From JAYQUR01 sp038133505 (GTDB lineage: Bacteria > Pseudomonadota > Alphaproteobacteria > MPNO01 > UBA830), in contig JAYPTI010000054.1 of the NCBI GenBank assembly GCA_038133505.1, positions 1 through 17,808 on the forward strand: a stretch of 17,808 bases of DNA. The letters run 5' to 3'. This document shows positions 7,253 to 14,140 of the stretch, in pieces (position 1 is the first letter of the stretch; each line of letters opens with the position of its first letter). The notes below the pieces were generated by a model that was not told the origin of the DNA, did not search any database, and saw nothing but the letters and a program-made list of their open reading frames with translations. The position numbers were made by a program, and so were the translations under genes.

Positions 7253-8353
7253 CTAGACCCTGGCGAACTCCGGATAGAGACGCGCCATTCCGTCCTTCGA
7301 CGCCGCGCACACGCCGCGTTCCGTAATCAGCCCCGACACCAGCCGCGCCGGCGTCACGTCGAACGCATAATTGGCGGCATCGCTCTCTTCGGGTGCGATC
7401 CGCACGGAGACGATCTCGCCCGTCTCGGCCTTTCCGGTCATGACCGTCACTTCGGCAGCGTCGCGTTCCTCGATGGGGACGTCGCGCACGCCGTCCTCGA
7501 TCGTCCAGTCGATCGTGGGTCCGGGCAGCGCGACGAAGAACGGCACGCCGTTGTCGTGCGCCGCCAGCGCCTTCAGGTAGGTGCCGATCTTGTTGCACAC
7601 GTCGCCGGCCGCGGTCGTCCGGTCGGTGCCGGTGATGCAGAGATCGACCTGGCCGTGCTGCATCAGGTGCCCGCCCGCATTGTCGACGATCACCGTGTGC
7701 GGGACGCCGTGGCGGCCAAGCTCCCATGCGGTCAGGCTGGCGCCCTGGTTCCGGGGCCGCGTCTCATCGACCCAGACATGGACGGGGATGCCGGCATCGT
7801 GCGCCTTGTAGATCGGCGCCAGCGCGGTTCCCCAGTCGACCGTCGCCAGCCAGCCCGCGTTGCAGTGGGTCAGCACGTTGACGCGCGCGGGCTTGCCGCG
7901 CGCTTCCCACGCCCTGTGGATCAGCGGCATGCCGTGATCGCCGATCGCAGAACAGATCGAGACGTCCTCGTCGCAGATCTCGGCGGCGCGCGCATAGGCC
8001 GCCGCCGCGCGCGCATTCGCCGACAGCGGCGTCAGCAGCTTCTTCATCTCGTCGATGGCCCAGCGCAGGTTGACCGCCGTCGGACGCGTCGCCATCAGCC
8101 GGTCGGCGGCCGCCTTTAGGTTCTCGCCGGACGGGTCGTCCTGCATCGCGAGCGCCATCCCGCAGGCCGCCGTCGCGCCGATCAGCGGCGCGCCGCGCAC
8201 CCACATGTCGCGGATCGCCGTCGCCGCGTCGCCGACGCTCTCGAGCCGGACGGTGACGAATTCGAACGGCAGCCGCGTCTGGTCGATGATCTCGACCGCC
8301 CGGCCGTCGTCGGCGAGCCAGATCGTGCGGTAGGGGACGCCGTCGACGTTCAC
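7253..8353 (-). CDS. mtnA: S-methyl-5-thioribose-1-phosphate isomerase
   Basis: MtnA isomerises 5-methylthioribose-1-phosphate to 5-methylthioribulose-1-phosphate in methylthioadenosine salvage. The 366-residue product shows RGAPLIG at 53-59, the catalytic cysteine C164 in LTHCNAG and the catalytic aspartate D244 in ITGTDRTTAAGD, which separate true MtnA from related eIF2B-type proteins. I chose GTG at 8353 because it overlaps the mtnP stop (GTGA) and gives the normal length; the frame stays open further upstream inside mtnP, but that is shadow. Its partner mtnP lies directly upstream. No mtnB, mtnC, mtnD or mtnE is visible in the window, so the fate of the product is open. Identity is secure. 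Confidence 0.96.
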   Translation of the reverse strand: MNVDGVPYRTIWLADDGRAVEIIDQTRLPFEFVTVRLESVGDAATAIRDMWVRGAPLIGATAACGMALAMQDDPSGENLKAAADRLMATRPTAVNLRWAIDEMKKLLTPLSANARAAAAYARAAEICDEDVSICSAIGDHGMPLIHRAWEARGKPARVNVLTHCNAGWLATVDWGTALAPIYKAHDAGIPVHVWVDETRPRNQGASLTAWELGRHGVPHTVIVDNAGGHLMQHGQVDLCITGTDRTTAAGDVCNKIGTYLKALAAHDNGVPFFVALPGPTIDWTIEDGVRDVPIEERDAAEVTVMTGKAETGEIVSVRIAPEESDAANYAFDVTPARLVSGLITERGVCAASKDGMARLYPEFARV

Positions 8354-9237
8354 GGGCCGAGCACCCTGTGGGCGACCGCGTCGAGCCTGGCGACCGCATC
8401 CGGGTCGCGCGCCTCGGGCGGCGTGATGATGGCGAAATCGAGCGCCGTGTGGCAGCCGGCGACGCAGGTCTCTGTGCGCCCGGCGAGCGCCGGCACGGTC
8501 GCCTTGATCAGCGCGCGCGCCTTGTCGGCATTGTCGTGGACGGTCTTGATGACGGCCTCGACGGTGACGTCGTCGTGCTCCTCGTGCCAACAGTCGTAGT
8601 CGGTCACCATGGCGACGGTCGCGTAGCACATCTCTGCCTCGCGGGCGAGCTTGGCCTCCGGCATGTTGGTCATGCCGATCACGTCGCAGCCCCAGGAGCG
8701 GTAGAGATGGCTTTCGGCGCGCGTCGAGAATTGCGGGCCCTCCATCACCATGTAGGTGCCGCCGCGGCTGTGCGGGATGCCGAGCGCGCCCATGGACGCC
8801 TGCAGCGCAATTCCGAGGCGCGGACAGACGGGGTCCGCGACCGACACGTGCGCGACGCAACCCTCGCCGAAGAAGGATTTCTCGCGCGCGAAGGTGCGGT
8901 CGATGAACTGGTCGACGAGGACGAAATGGCCCGGCGCGTATTCCTCCTTCAGCGAACCGACGGCGCTGACCGAAATGATCTCCGTAACCCCGGCCCGCTT
9001 CAGCGCGTCAATATTGGCGCGGAAATTCAGGTTGCTCGGCGACAGGCGGTGCCCGCGCCCGTGACGCGGCAGGAAGACGATCTTCTGGCCGTCGAGCTCG
9101 CCGAACAGCAGCTCGTCCGACGGCATGCCGAACGGCGTCGCGATCTGGCGCCACTCGGTGTTTTCCAGCCCGTCGATGTCGTAGACGCCGCTGCCGCCGA
9201 TCACGCCGATGACCGGCGGTGTGCCGGGTTCCGTCAT
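8350..9237 (-). CDS. mtnP: S-methyl-5'-thioadenosine phosphorylase
   Basis: MtnP splits methylthioadenosine, a by-product of polyamine and quorum-signal synthesis, with phosphate to adenine and 5-methylthioribose-1-phosphate, the substrate of MtnA. The 295-residue product has the phosphate-binding GGSG (14-17), PRHGRGH (57-63), the family signature around GTYMVMEGPQFSTRAES (160-176), TNMPEA (190-195) and TDYDCW with D213/D215, the aspartates that select adenine. The ATG at 9237 has GGAGA upstream. It overlaps mtnA by 4 bases. A 70-bp gap separates it from pmpB, containing a weak hairpin (9275-9289, ATCCGC/GCGGAT), so it may be read through from the upstream genes or have its own promoter. Identity is secure. 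Confidence 0.96.
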   Translation of the reverse strand: MTEPGTPPVIGVIGGSGVYDIDGLENTEWRQIATPFGMPSDELLFGELDGQKIVFLPRHGRGHRLSPSNLNFRANIDALKRAGVTEIISVSAVGSLKEEYAPGHFVLVDQFIDRTFAREKSFFGEGCVAHVSVADPVCPRLGIALQASMGALGIPHSRGGTYMVMEGPQFSTRAESHLYRSWGCDVIGMTNMPEAKLAREAEMCYATVAMVTDYDCWHEEHDDVTVEAVIKTVHDNADKARALIKATVPALAGRTETCVAGCHTALDFAIITPPEARDPDAVARLDAVAHRVLGP

Positions 9238-9307
9238 GCTAGTTCTCCAGTTCGGTTCGGGAGGTTGTGAGCGAATCCGCCCGGCGGATCAAGCCTCCGT
9301 CCCGCCC

Positions 9308-9721
9308 TCATTTCGCTTTCGGCATCAGCGAGAACGCCGCCATGCCCGCGACCATCGAGACGACGAACAGCGCGACGTCCCAGCGGCCCGTCGACAGGGC
9401 GGCGATCGCGGGTCCCGGACAGAACCCGGCGATGCCCCACCCGAGACCGAACAGGGCGCCGCCCGCGATCAGGCGCGCGTCGACGATCCCGGCCGACGGC
9501 ACCTGGAACGCGTCTGCGAGCACCGGGCGGGCCCGGCCCTTCTTGACCGCATAGCCTGCCACCGACACTGCGAGCGCCGCGGCCATTACGACCGCGAGGG
9601 TCGGGTCCCAGTCGCCGGCAAGGTCGAGGAAACCGATCACCTTGGCGGGGTTCATCATGCCGGAAATCGCGAGGCCAGCGCCGAACAGCCCGCCGATCAG
9701 GAAACAGATCAGAATGCGCAT
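9308..9721 (-). CDS. YeeE/YedE-family half transporter, PmpB-like (DUF6691 type)
   Basis: This is a 137-residue membrane protein with about four hydrophobic segments and the motif GWGIAGFCPGPA carrying C101. It matches the second half of the YeeE/YedE (Sulf_transp) fold, which in many proteobacteria is split into two genes. Full-length YeeE/TsuA imports thiosulfate through conserved cysteines; the split PmpA/PmpB pairs are linked to uptake or removal of small sulfur compounds, with the substrate not settled. It starts 5 bases after the stop of its partner, so the two are surely co-expressed. No BigR-type regulator or persulfide dioxygenase is seen beside it, unlike many PmpAB loci. Family is confident, substrate is not. 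Confidence 0.88.
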   Translation of the reverse strand: MRILICFLIGGLFGAGLAISGMMNPAKVIGFLDLAGDWDPTLAVVMAAALAVSVAGYAVKKGRARPVLADAFQVPSAGIVDARLIAGGALFGLGWGIAGFCPGPAIAALSTGRWDVALFVVSMVAGMAAFSLMPKAK

Positions 9722-9726
9722 CGCCC

Positions 9727-10158
9727 CTACCCCTGTCCGCCGGCGAGATGCCGGATTACATAGACGGTCGCGAGCGCCACGGCGAAGAACGTGGCCGTCG
9801 CGGCGATCGACCGGGGCGACAGCCTTGCCAGACCGCACACGCCATGGCCGCTGGTGCAGCCGCTGCCGAGACGCGTTCCGAATCCGACGATGAGCCCGGC
9901 GGGAACGAGCGCCCAGACGGGGCTCTGAAGCTCGACCGCGGGCAGGTTTCCGGTCGCGGCGGCAACGACGAGCGGCCCCGCGATCAGCCCGGCGACGAAC
10001 GCCGCCCGCCAGCCGGTCTCGCCCGAGCGGGGCGGCAAAACCCCGCCGAGGATACCGCTGATACCGGCAATCCGCCCGAAGACCAGCAGCAGAAGAGCCG
10101 CGGACAGCCCGATCAGGGCGCCGCCGATTGCTCCTTGAAGGGGGGTGAAAGCATCCAT
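9727..10158 (-). CDS. YeeE/YedE-family half transporter, PmpA-like
   Basis: This 143-residue membrane protein is the first half of the split YeeE/YedE transporter. It has the family signature GSGCTSGHGVCGLARLS at 98-114 with C101 and C108, the cysteines that in the full-length protein relay thiosulfate across the membrane. About four hydrophobic segments are visible. The ATG at 10158 is preceded by an AGGAGG site. The VOC gene ends 17 bases upstream and PmpB begins 5 bases downstream. Together the two halves should form one inner-membrane channel. Family is confident; the transported sulfur species is unknown. Confidence 0.88.
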   Translation of the reverse strand: MDAFTPLQGAIGGALIGLSAALLLLVFGRIAGISGILGGVLPPRSGETGWRAAFVAGLIAGPLVVAAATGNLPAVELQSPVWALVPAGLIVGFGTRLGSGCTSGHGVCGLARLSPRSIAATATFFAVALATVYVIRHLAGGQG

Positions 10159-10175
10159 GTCGCCTCCTTTCGCCG

Positions 10176-10565
10176 CTACGCCGCCTTGTGGCAGACCGCC
10201 TGCAGCTTGTTGCCGTCGAGATCGCGCACGTAGGCGCCGTAGTAATGCTCGTGATAGTGCGGGCGCGGACCGGGCGGGCCCTCGTCGGTGCCGCCGGCCG
10301 CCAGCGCCGCCGCGTGGAACGCATCGACCGCCGCTCGGTCGGGCGCGAGGAAGGCGACGTGCACGCCGTTGCCCACCGACGCCGGATTGCCGTCGAACGG
10401 CGTCATGACGAACAGCCGCGCGCCGGAGCCGTCGCCGTAGGAAATGAACCGGCCCTCGCGTTCGAGCCCGCGCTCATGGCCGAGCGTGCCGAGCACCGCG
10501 TCGTAGAACGCACCGGCCCGCGCGAGGTCGTTGGAGCCCAGCGTGACGTGCCCGAAAATTCCCAT
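10176..10565 (-). CDS. VOC (glyoxalase/bleomycin-resistance fold) family protein
   Basis: This 129-residue protein has the two beta-alpha-beta-beta-beta repeats of the vicinal oxygen chelate fold. Possible metal ligands are H6 (FGHVTLG), H69 (GVHVAF) and, at the usual glutamate position, Q122 in the family-typical ending DLDGNKLQAVCH. Members of this subgroup are usually annotated only as glyoxalase-like; no substrate can be inferred. I chose the ATG at 10565, which has AAAGGA 8 nt upstream; an in-frame start 33 bp upstream adds a non-conserved leader. It is the first gene of the minus-strand run that continues into pmpA, pmpB, mtnP and mtnA. Confidence 0.85.
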   Translation of the reverse strand: MGIFGHVTLGSNDLARAGAFYDAVLGTLGHERGLEREGRFISYGDGSGARLFVMTPFDGNPASVGNGVHVAFLAPDRAAVDAFHAAALAAGGTDEGPPGPRPHYHEHYYGAYVRDLDGNKLQAVCHKAA

Positions 10566-10586
10566 GTCCAATCCTTTCAACGAAAA

Positions 10587-10653
10587 GGGCGGGTCCAAGA
10601 CCCGCCCCTACGAATATCCGGTCGTGACGTAGGGGTGGGTCTGGGACCCACCC
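10587..10653. repeat. Composite palindromic intergenic element
   Basis: Two 26-bp units sit in inverted orientation, each itself a hairpin: 10587-10607 (GGGCGGGTC-CAA-GACCCGCCC) and 10633-10653 (GGGTGGGTC-TGG-GACCCACCC), both with perfect 9-bp stems. Their inner flanks also pair (CCCCTACG at 10605-10612 with CGTAGGGG at 10628-10635). The layout resembles REP-like elements that recur between genes in many bacteria. It lies between the 3' end of cytochrome c1 and the VOC start, so it could also serve as a terminator or mRNA-stabilising structure for the bc1 operon, though no T-run follows. Confidence 0.85.
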
Positions 10654-10667
10654 GTCACTATTGCCGC

Positions 10668-11447
10668 TCAGTGATGGACGTCGGCCCAGATGCGCCGCTT
10701 CACGACATAGAGCAGGCCGGTCAGCAGCAGCAGGAACAGGATCGTCTTCACGCCCATCCTCTTGCGCGCCTCGAGCTCCGGCTCGGCCGTCCAGGCGAGG
10801 AAGGTCGTCACGTCCTTGGCCTGCTGGTCGACGGTCGCCTTGGTCTTGTCGGCGTACTCGACGCCATCCTCGGACAGCGGCGCCGGCATCGCGATCATGT
10901 GACCCGGGAAGGACTCGTTGTAGTGCATGCCGTCGGGCACGGTCGTCCCGGCGGGCGCTTCCTTGTAGCCGGTCAGGACGCCGTAGATGTAGTCCGCCCC
11001 GCCGAGCCGCGCCTTGACGATCAGCGACAGGTCGGGCGGCAGCGCGCCGTTGTTCGACGCGCGCGCGGCGTTGTCGTTCGCGAACGGCGACTTGAACCGG
11101 TCCGACGGCTGGCCGGGGCGATCGAACATCTCCCCGTCGTCGTTGGGCCCGTCCCGGACCTCGACCTCGGCGGCGATCGCCTTCACCTCGTTCTCGGAGA
11201 ACCCGATATCCATGAGGTTGCGGTAGGCGACCAGCCGCAGACCGTGACAGCCGGCGCAGACGTTCTTGTAGACCTGGAAACCGCGGCGCAGCGCGGCGCG
11301 ATCGAACGTGCCGAACAGGCCCCCGTGCGACCAGTGCTGGCTGGGACCATGCGCGGCCGCGCCGGATGCGGACGCCGAACCGGCGATTCCGAAGGTGAGG
11401 GCGGCGGCGGCAAGGCCGGCCAGAAGGGTTTTACCGACGATACGCAT
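10668..11447 (-). CDS. petC: Cytochrome c1 of the bc1 complex
   Basis: Cytochrome c1 accepts electrons from the Rieske centre and passes them to soluble or membrane cytochrome c. The 259-residue product has a signal peptide (cleavage near ASA, residue 26-28), the heme-binding CAGCH at 64-68, the axial methionine M187 in IAMPAPL, and a C-terminal membrane anchor at about 233-249 followed by a basic end. The heme domain therefore sits in the periplasm. The ATG at 11447 overlaps the cytochrome b stop by one base (TGATG), with GGGGAGAAGG just upstream. As in many alphaproteobacteria other than Bradyrhizobium-type fbcH, it is a separate gene and not fused to cytochrome b. Last gene of the operon. 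Confidence 0.96.
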   Translation of the reverse strand: MRIVGKTLLAGLAAAALTFGIAGSASASGAAAHGPSQHWSHGGLFGTFDRAALRRGFQVYKNVCAGCHGLRLVAYRNLMDIGFSENEVKAIAAEVEVRDGPNDDGEMFDRPGQPSDRFKSPFANDNAARASNNGALPPDLSLIVKARLGGADYIYGVLTGYKEAPAGTTVPDGMHYNESFPGHMIAMPAPLSEDGVEYADKTKATVDQQAKDVTTFLAWTAEPELEARKRMGVKTILFLLLLTGLLYVVKRRIWADVHH

Positions 11448-12736
11448 CAGGCCTTCTCCCCGCTCAGCACCGGGTCCGAGATACTCTTGGGCAACTCCCT
11501 TGGTTTCTCGAACTTCCCGAGCAATGGAATGATCACGAGGAAATGCAGGAAGTAGTATGCCGTCGCGATGCGCCCGATGATGATGAAGTGCCCCTCGGCC
11601 GGATTCGCGCCGACCCAGCCCAATACGATGCAGTCGATCAGGAACAGCCAGAAGAATTGCTTGTAGAGCGGCCGGAAGCGCGAGGAGCGCACCGGCGAGC
11701 GGTCGAGCCAGGGCAGGACGAACAGCACGGCGATCGCGCCGAACATGGCGAGCACGCCGGCGAGCTTGGCCTCGAAGATGATGAAGCCGAGCCAGTTCGT
11801 CGTCCATCCGCCGATGAAGTTGTCCGGCACCGCGCGCAGGATCGCGTAGAACGGCAGGAAGTACCATTCGGGCACGATATGCGCCGGCGTCGAAAGCGAG
11901 TTCGCCGGAATGTAGTTGTCCGGCTCGCCGAAGAAGTTCGGCGCGAAGAAGATGAAGCCCGCGAACAGGATCAGGAACACGCCGAGGCCGAACATGTCCT
12001 TCACCGTGTAGTACGGGTGGAAGGGGATCACGTCCTGCTCGCCCTTCGTGTCGATGCCGATCGGGTTGTTCGAGCCGTGCACGTGCAGCGCCCAGATGTG
12101 CATCACGACGACGCCGACGATCACGAACGGCAGCAGGTAATGCAGGCTGAAGAAGCGGTTGAGCGTCGGATTGTCGACCGAGAAGCCGCCCCACAGCAGG
12201 GTGACGATCCAGTCGCCGATGCCCCACGGGATCGCCGAGAACAGGTTGGTGATGACCGTCGCGCCCCAGAAGCTCATCTGGCCCCACGGCAGCACGTAGC
12301 CCATGAAGGCGGTCGCCATCATCAGCAGCAGGATGACGACGCCGAGCATCCAGAGGATCTCGCGCGGCGCCTTGTAGGATCCGAAATAGAGACCGCGGAA
12401 GATATGGATATAGACAACGACGAAGAACGCCGATGCGCCGTTCATGTGGATATAGCGGATCAGCCAGCCGTAATTGACGTCGCGCATGATGCGCTCGACC
12501 GAATCGAACGCCATCGCGGTGTGCGGCGTGTAGTGCATCGCCAGCGTGATGCCGGTGACGATCATGATCACCAGCACGATTCCGGCCAGCGAGCCGAAGT
12601 TCCACCAGTAGTTCAGGTTGCGCGGCGTCGGGTACTCGTAGAGCTCGTGGCTCATGAACGAGAAGACCGGCAGCCGATGGTCGACCCATTTTACGAGGCT
12701 GTTGTCCAGCCAGGCGGGTTTCTGGAATTGAGCCAT
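11447..12736 (-). CDS. petB: Cytochrome b of the bc1 complex
   Basis: This is the 429-residue di-heme membrane subunit that oxidises quinol at the Qo site and reduces quinone at Qi. The four heme-ligating histidines appear as two pairs, each 14 residues apart: H97/H111 (RYIHMNGAS and IHIFRGLY) and H199/H213 (SLHYLLP and MHIWALH). The Qo-site PEWY motif is at 289-292. The length fits an eight-helix cytochrome b. The start at 12736 has GAGGA 8 nt upstream and lies 11 bases after the Rieske stop. Nothing is unusual in the sequence. Confidence 0.97.
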   Translation of the reverse strand: MAQFQKPAWLDNSLVKWVDHRLPVFSFMSHELYEYPTPRNLNYWWNFGSLAGIVLVIMIVTGITLAMHYTPHTAMAFDSVERIMRDVNYGWLIRYIHMNGASAFFVVVYIHIFRGLYFGSYKAPREILWMLGVVILLLMMATAFMGYVLPWGQMSFWGATVITNLFSAIPWGIGDWIVTLLWGGFSVDNPTLNRFFSLHYLLPFVIVGVVVMHIWALHVHGSNNPIGIDTKGEQDVIPFHPYYTVKDMFGLGVFLILFAGFIFFAPNFFGEPDNYIPANSLSTPAHIVPEWYFLPFYAILRAVPDNFIGGWTTNWLGFIIFEAKLAGVLAMFGAIAVLFVLPWLDRSPVRSSRFRPLYKQFFWLFLIDCIVLGWVGANPAEGHFIIIGRIATAYYFLHFLVIIPLLGKFEKPRELPKSISDPVLSGEKA

Positions 12737-12747
12737 TTGGGAAGTCC

Positions 12748-13308
12748 TCAGCCGATCTTCACGATGTTGGGGTTATTGGCGTCGAAGGCGTATTCCGGCA
12801 CTTCGAGATTGCGCGGCGCCGGCCCCTTGCGGATGCGCCCGGACGTGTCGTAGTGCGAGCCGTGGCACGGGCAGAACCAGCCGTTGAAGTCGCCACGGGC
12901 TTCGCCCTGCGAAGTGCCGAGCGGAATGCAGCCGAGATGGGTGCAGACGCCCACCAGAATAAGCCATTCGGGCTTCTTGACGCGGGCGTCGTCGGCCTGG
13001 GGGTCGACGAGATCGCTCATCTTCGCCGATTCTGCGGCCTGGATCTCGGCCTGCGTGCGATGCCGGATGAAGACGGGCTTGCCGCGCCATTTGACCTTGA
13101 TCGCCTGACCGACGGCGATCTTGGAGATGTCGACCTCGATCGAGGCGAGCGCGAGCGTGTCCGCTGCCGGGTTCATCTGCTGGATGAAGGGCCAGGCCAC
13201 CGCCGCGACGCCGACCGCGCCGAGCGCGCCGGTCGCGAGCTGAAGGAAGTCGCGACGGGTTTCGCCGTCCTCTCCGCCGTGCGCCGTGGTGCCGTGGGTT
13301 TCAGCCAT
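12748..13308 (-). CDS. petA: Rieske iron-sulfur subunit of the bc1 complex
   Basis: The 186-residue product carries the [2Fe-2S] cluster that moves electrons from quinol to cytochrome c1. The N-terminus has a Tat-type pattern (ETRRDFLQLATGALGAVGV at 16-34), expected because Rieske proteins are exported folded and stay anchored by this uncleaved helix. Cluster ligands are C122 and H124 (CTHLGC) and C146 and H149 (CPCHGSHYD); C127 and C148 form the conserved disulfide. It is the first gene of petABC. The ATG at 13308 follows GGAAAG, a modest ribosome binding site. Upstream on its strand, TTGACG (13366-13361) and TTGACC (13351-13346) are possible -35 elements, but no matching -10 is convincing. 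Confidence 0.97.
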   Translation of the reverse strand: MAETHGTTAHGGEDGETRRDFLQLATGALGAVGVAAVAWPFIQQMNPAADTLALASIEVDISKIAVGQAIKVKWRGKPVFIRHRTQAEIQAAESAKMSDLVDPQADDARVKKPEWLILVGVCTHLGCIPLGTSQGEARGDFNGWFCPCHGSHYDTSGRIRKGPAPRNLEVPEYAFDANNPNIVKIG

Positions 13309-13526
13309 TCTTTCCGATCCTGTATCCGTTAGTCCGCTGACACGTGGTCAAAAGTGTGGTCGTCAATACTGTAAGGGATATCCGCGGGAACGCGGACAAT
13401 CGACCTCCGTTTGCGAAGCCCAATTGCCGCCGCGCTATTGCTAGCACGGGCGCAGATTCGATGCATGCGGCGCGTCGCCGCACGATTTTCCTGCGCATTA
13501 CGGGCGTGAACCCCCTCCGCGAGCGG

Positions 13527-13532
13527 TATAAT
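13527..13532 (+). promoter_or_regulatory. Perfect TATAAT, candidate -10 box
   Basis: A consensus -10 hexamer is rare by chance in sequence this GC-rich. No good -35 lies 16-18 bp upstream (bases near 13503-13509 read GCGTGA). If used, transcription would start near 13539, inside the adjacent dyad, and give a leader of about 110 nt for trmL-hemF. Confidence 0.4.
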
Positions 13533-13534
13533 CG

Positions 13535-13565
13535 AAAAGCCGCGCCCTGCAAAGCCTCGGCTTTT
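13535..13565. promoter_or_regulatory. 8-bp dyad next to the TATAAT box
   Basis: AAAAGCCG (13535-13542) and CGGCTTTT (13558-13565) are perfect inverted arms around 15 bases. The inner part can also fold as AAAGC-CTCG-GCTTT. The position right after a -10 box fits an operator. The trailing Ts would also allow an attenuator-like reading. Confidence 0.4.
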
Positions 13566-13569
13566 ATGG

Positions 13570-13585
13570 TTAAGCGAACATTAAC
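13570..13585. promoter_or_regulatory. CtrA-type binding site (TTAA-N7-TTAAC)
   Basis: TTAA GCGAACA TTAAC matches the full CtrA consensus TTAA-N7-TTAA known from Caulobacter and other alphaproteobacteria. It is 67 bp before the trmL start and about 260 bp from the petA start. CtrA is a cell-cycle/motility response regulator. Occupancy is inferred from the motif only, but such a match is uncommon in GC-rich DNA. Confidence 0.5.
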
Positions 13586-13616
13586 GGGGCCGGGAAAGCC
13601 TTTATTTCGCAACCGA

Positions 13617-13646
13617 TTGCGCCCTTCCCGACGCCGCGCTTATGTT
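13617..13646 (+). promoter_or_regulatory. Weak promoter abutting trmL, possible leaderless start
   Basis: TTGCGC (13617-13622), an 18-bp spacer and TATGTT (13641-13646) each match the sigma-70 consensus at 4 of 6 positions. Transcription would begin at about the trmL ATG (13652). There is no Shine-Dalgarno sequence before that ATG, which fits a leaderless mRNA. Confidence 0.3.
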
Positions 13647-13651
13647 CGGCC

Positions 13652-14140
13652 ATGCGCATCGCCCTTTACGAGCCAGATATTCCGCAGAATGCGGGCGCCA
13701 TTTTCCGCCTCGCGGCATGCCTCGGCGTGCCGGTGGACGTGATCGAGCCGTGCGGATTCGTGCTCGACGACCGGCGCCTGAAGCGGGTTTCGATGGATTA
13801 CGGCGCGCGGGCGGAAGTCGCCCGGCATGATTCGTGGCGCGCTTTCGGCGAGAAGCGCGGGACGGGCCGCCTCGTCCTGCTGACGACCAAGGGCGACGCG
13901 GCGCATACGGACTTCGCGTTCGAGGAGTCGGATACGCTGCTGCTCGGGCGCGAGAGCGCCGGCGTGCCGGACGCCGTGCACAATGCCGCCGACGCGCGGC
14001 TTATTGTCCCGATGGCGGCGGGCGCGCGGTCGCTTAATGTGGTGACGGCGGCGGCGATCGTGCTCGGCGAGGCATTGCGGCAGACAAACTCTTTCGCGGA
14101 CTTGACGGCGCGGATGACAAACGAACGGACAGGCGAATGA
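13652..14140 (+). CDS. trmL: tRNA (cytidine(34)-2'-O)-methyltransferase, SPOUT family
   Basis: TrmL methylates the ribose of the wobble base in certain leucine tRNAs using S-adenosylmethionine. The 162-residue product has the compact TrmL form of the SPOUT knot without extra domains: PDIPQNAGAIFRLAACLG at 8-25, IEPCGF at 31-36, LGRESAGVP at 98-106, IVPM at 118-121 and SLNVVTAAAIVL at 127-138. Those are the three knot motifs that bind the cofactor. The start at 13652 matches the family N-terminus (MRIALYEPDIPQNAG), although no ribosome binding site is visible. It overlaps hemF by ATGA. Other SPOUT methyltransferases are less likely given the length and motifs. Confidence 0.93.
   Translation: MRIALYEPDIPQNAGAIFRLAACLGVPVDVIEPCGFVLDDRRLKRVSMDYGARAEVARHDSWRAFGEKRGTGRLVLLTTKGDAAHTDFAFEESDTLLLGRESAGVPDAVHNAADARLIVPMAAGARSLNVVTAAAIVLGEALRQTNSFADLTARMTNERTGE

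Larger units (their letters stand above)
13309..13651. promoter_or_regulatory. Divergent bc1 / trmL-hemF control region
   Basis: This 343-bp gap has no gene and holds the control signals of two diverging operons. Visible elements, left to right: TTGAC repeated twice 15 bp apart for the minus strand (13346-13366); a hairpin TCCGCG-GGAA-CGCGGA (13381-13396); a 7-bp stem with CGT loop (13466-13482); a perfect TATAAT (13527-13532); an 8-bp dyad (13535-13565); a CtrA-type box (13570-13585); and a weak promoter next to the trmL start. It is AT-richer than the flanking genes toward the trmL side. No small ORF with a ribosome binding site stands out. Confidence 0.7.

Noticed and set aside
7227..7253. 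Imperfect hairpin between the convergent SPOR lipoprotein gene and mtnA
   Set aside because: A GGCTCGG/CCG-AG-AGCC pairing with a bulge and no T-run is expected by chance at this base composition.
11543..12853. Plus-strand frame of over 400 codons opposite cytochrome b
   Set aside because: Asp/Glu/Arg/His-rich translation is the typical mirror of a hydrophobic membrane protein gene.
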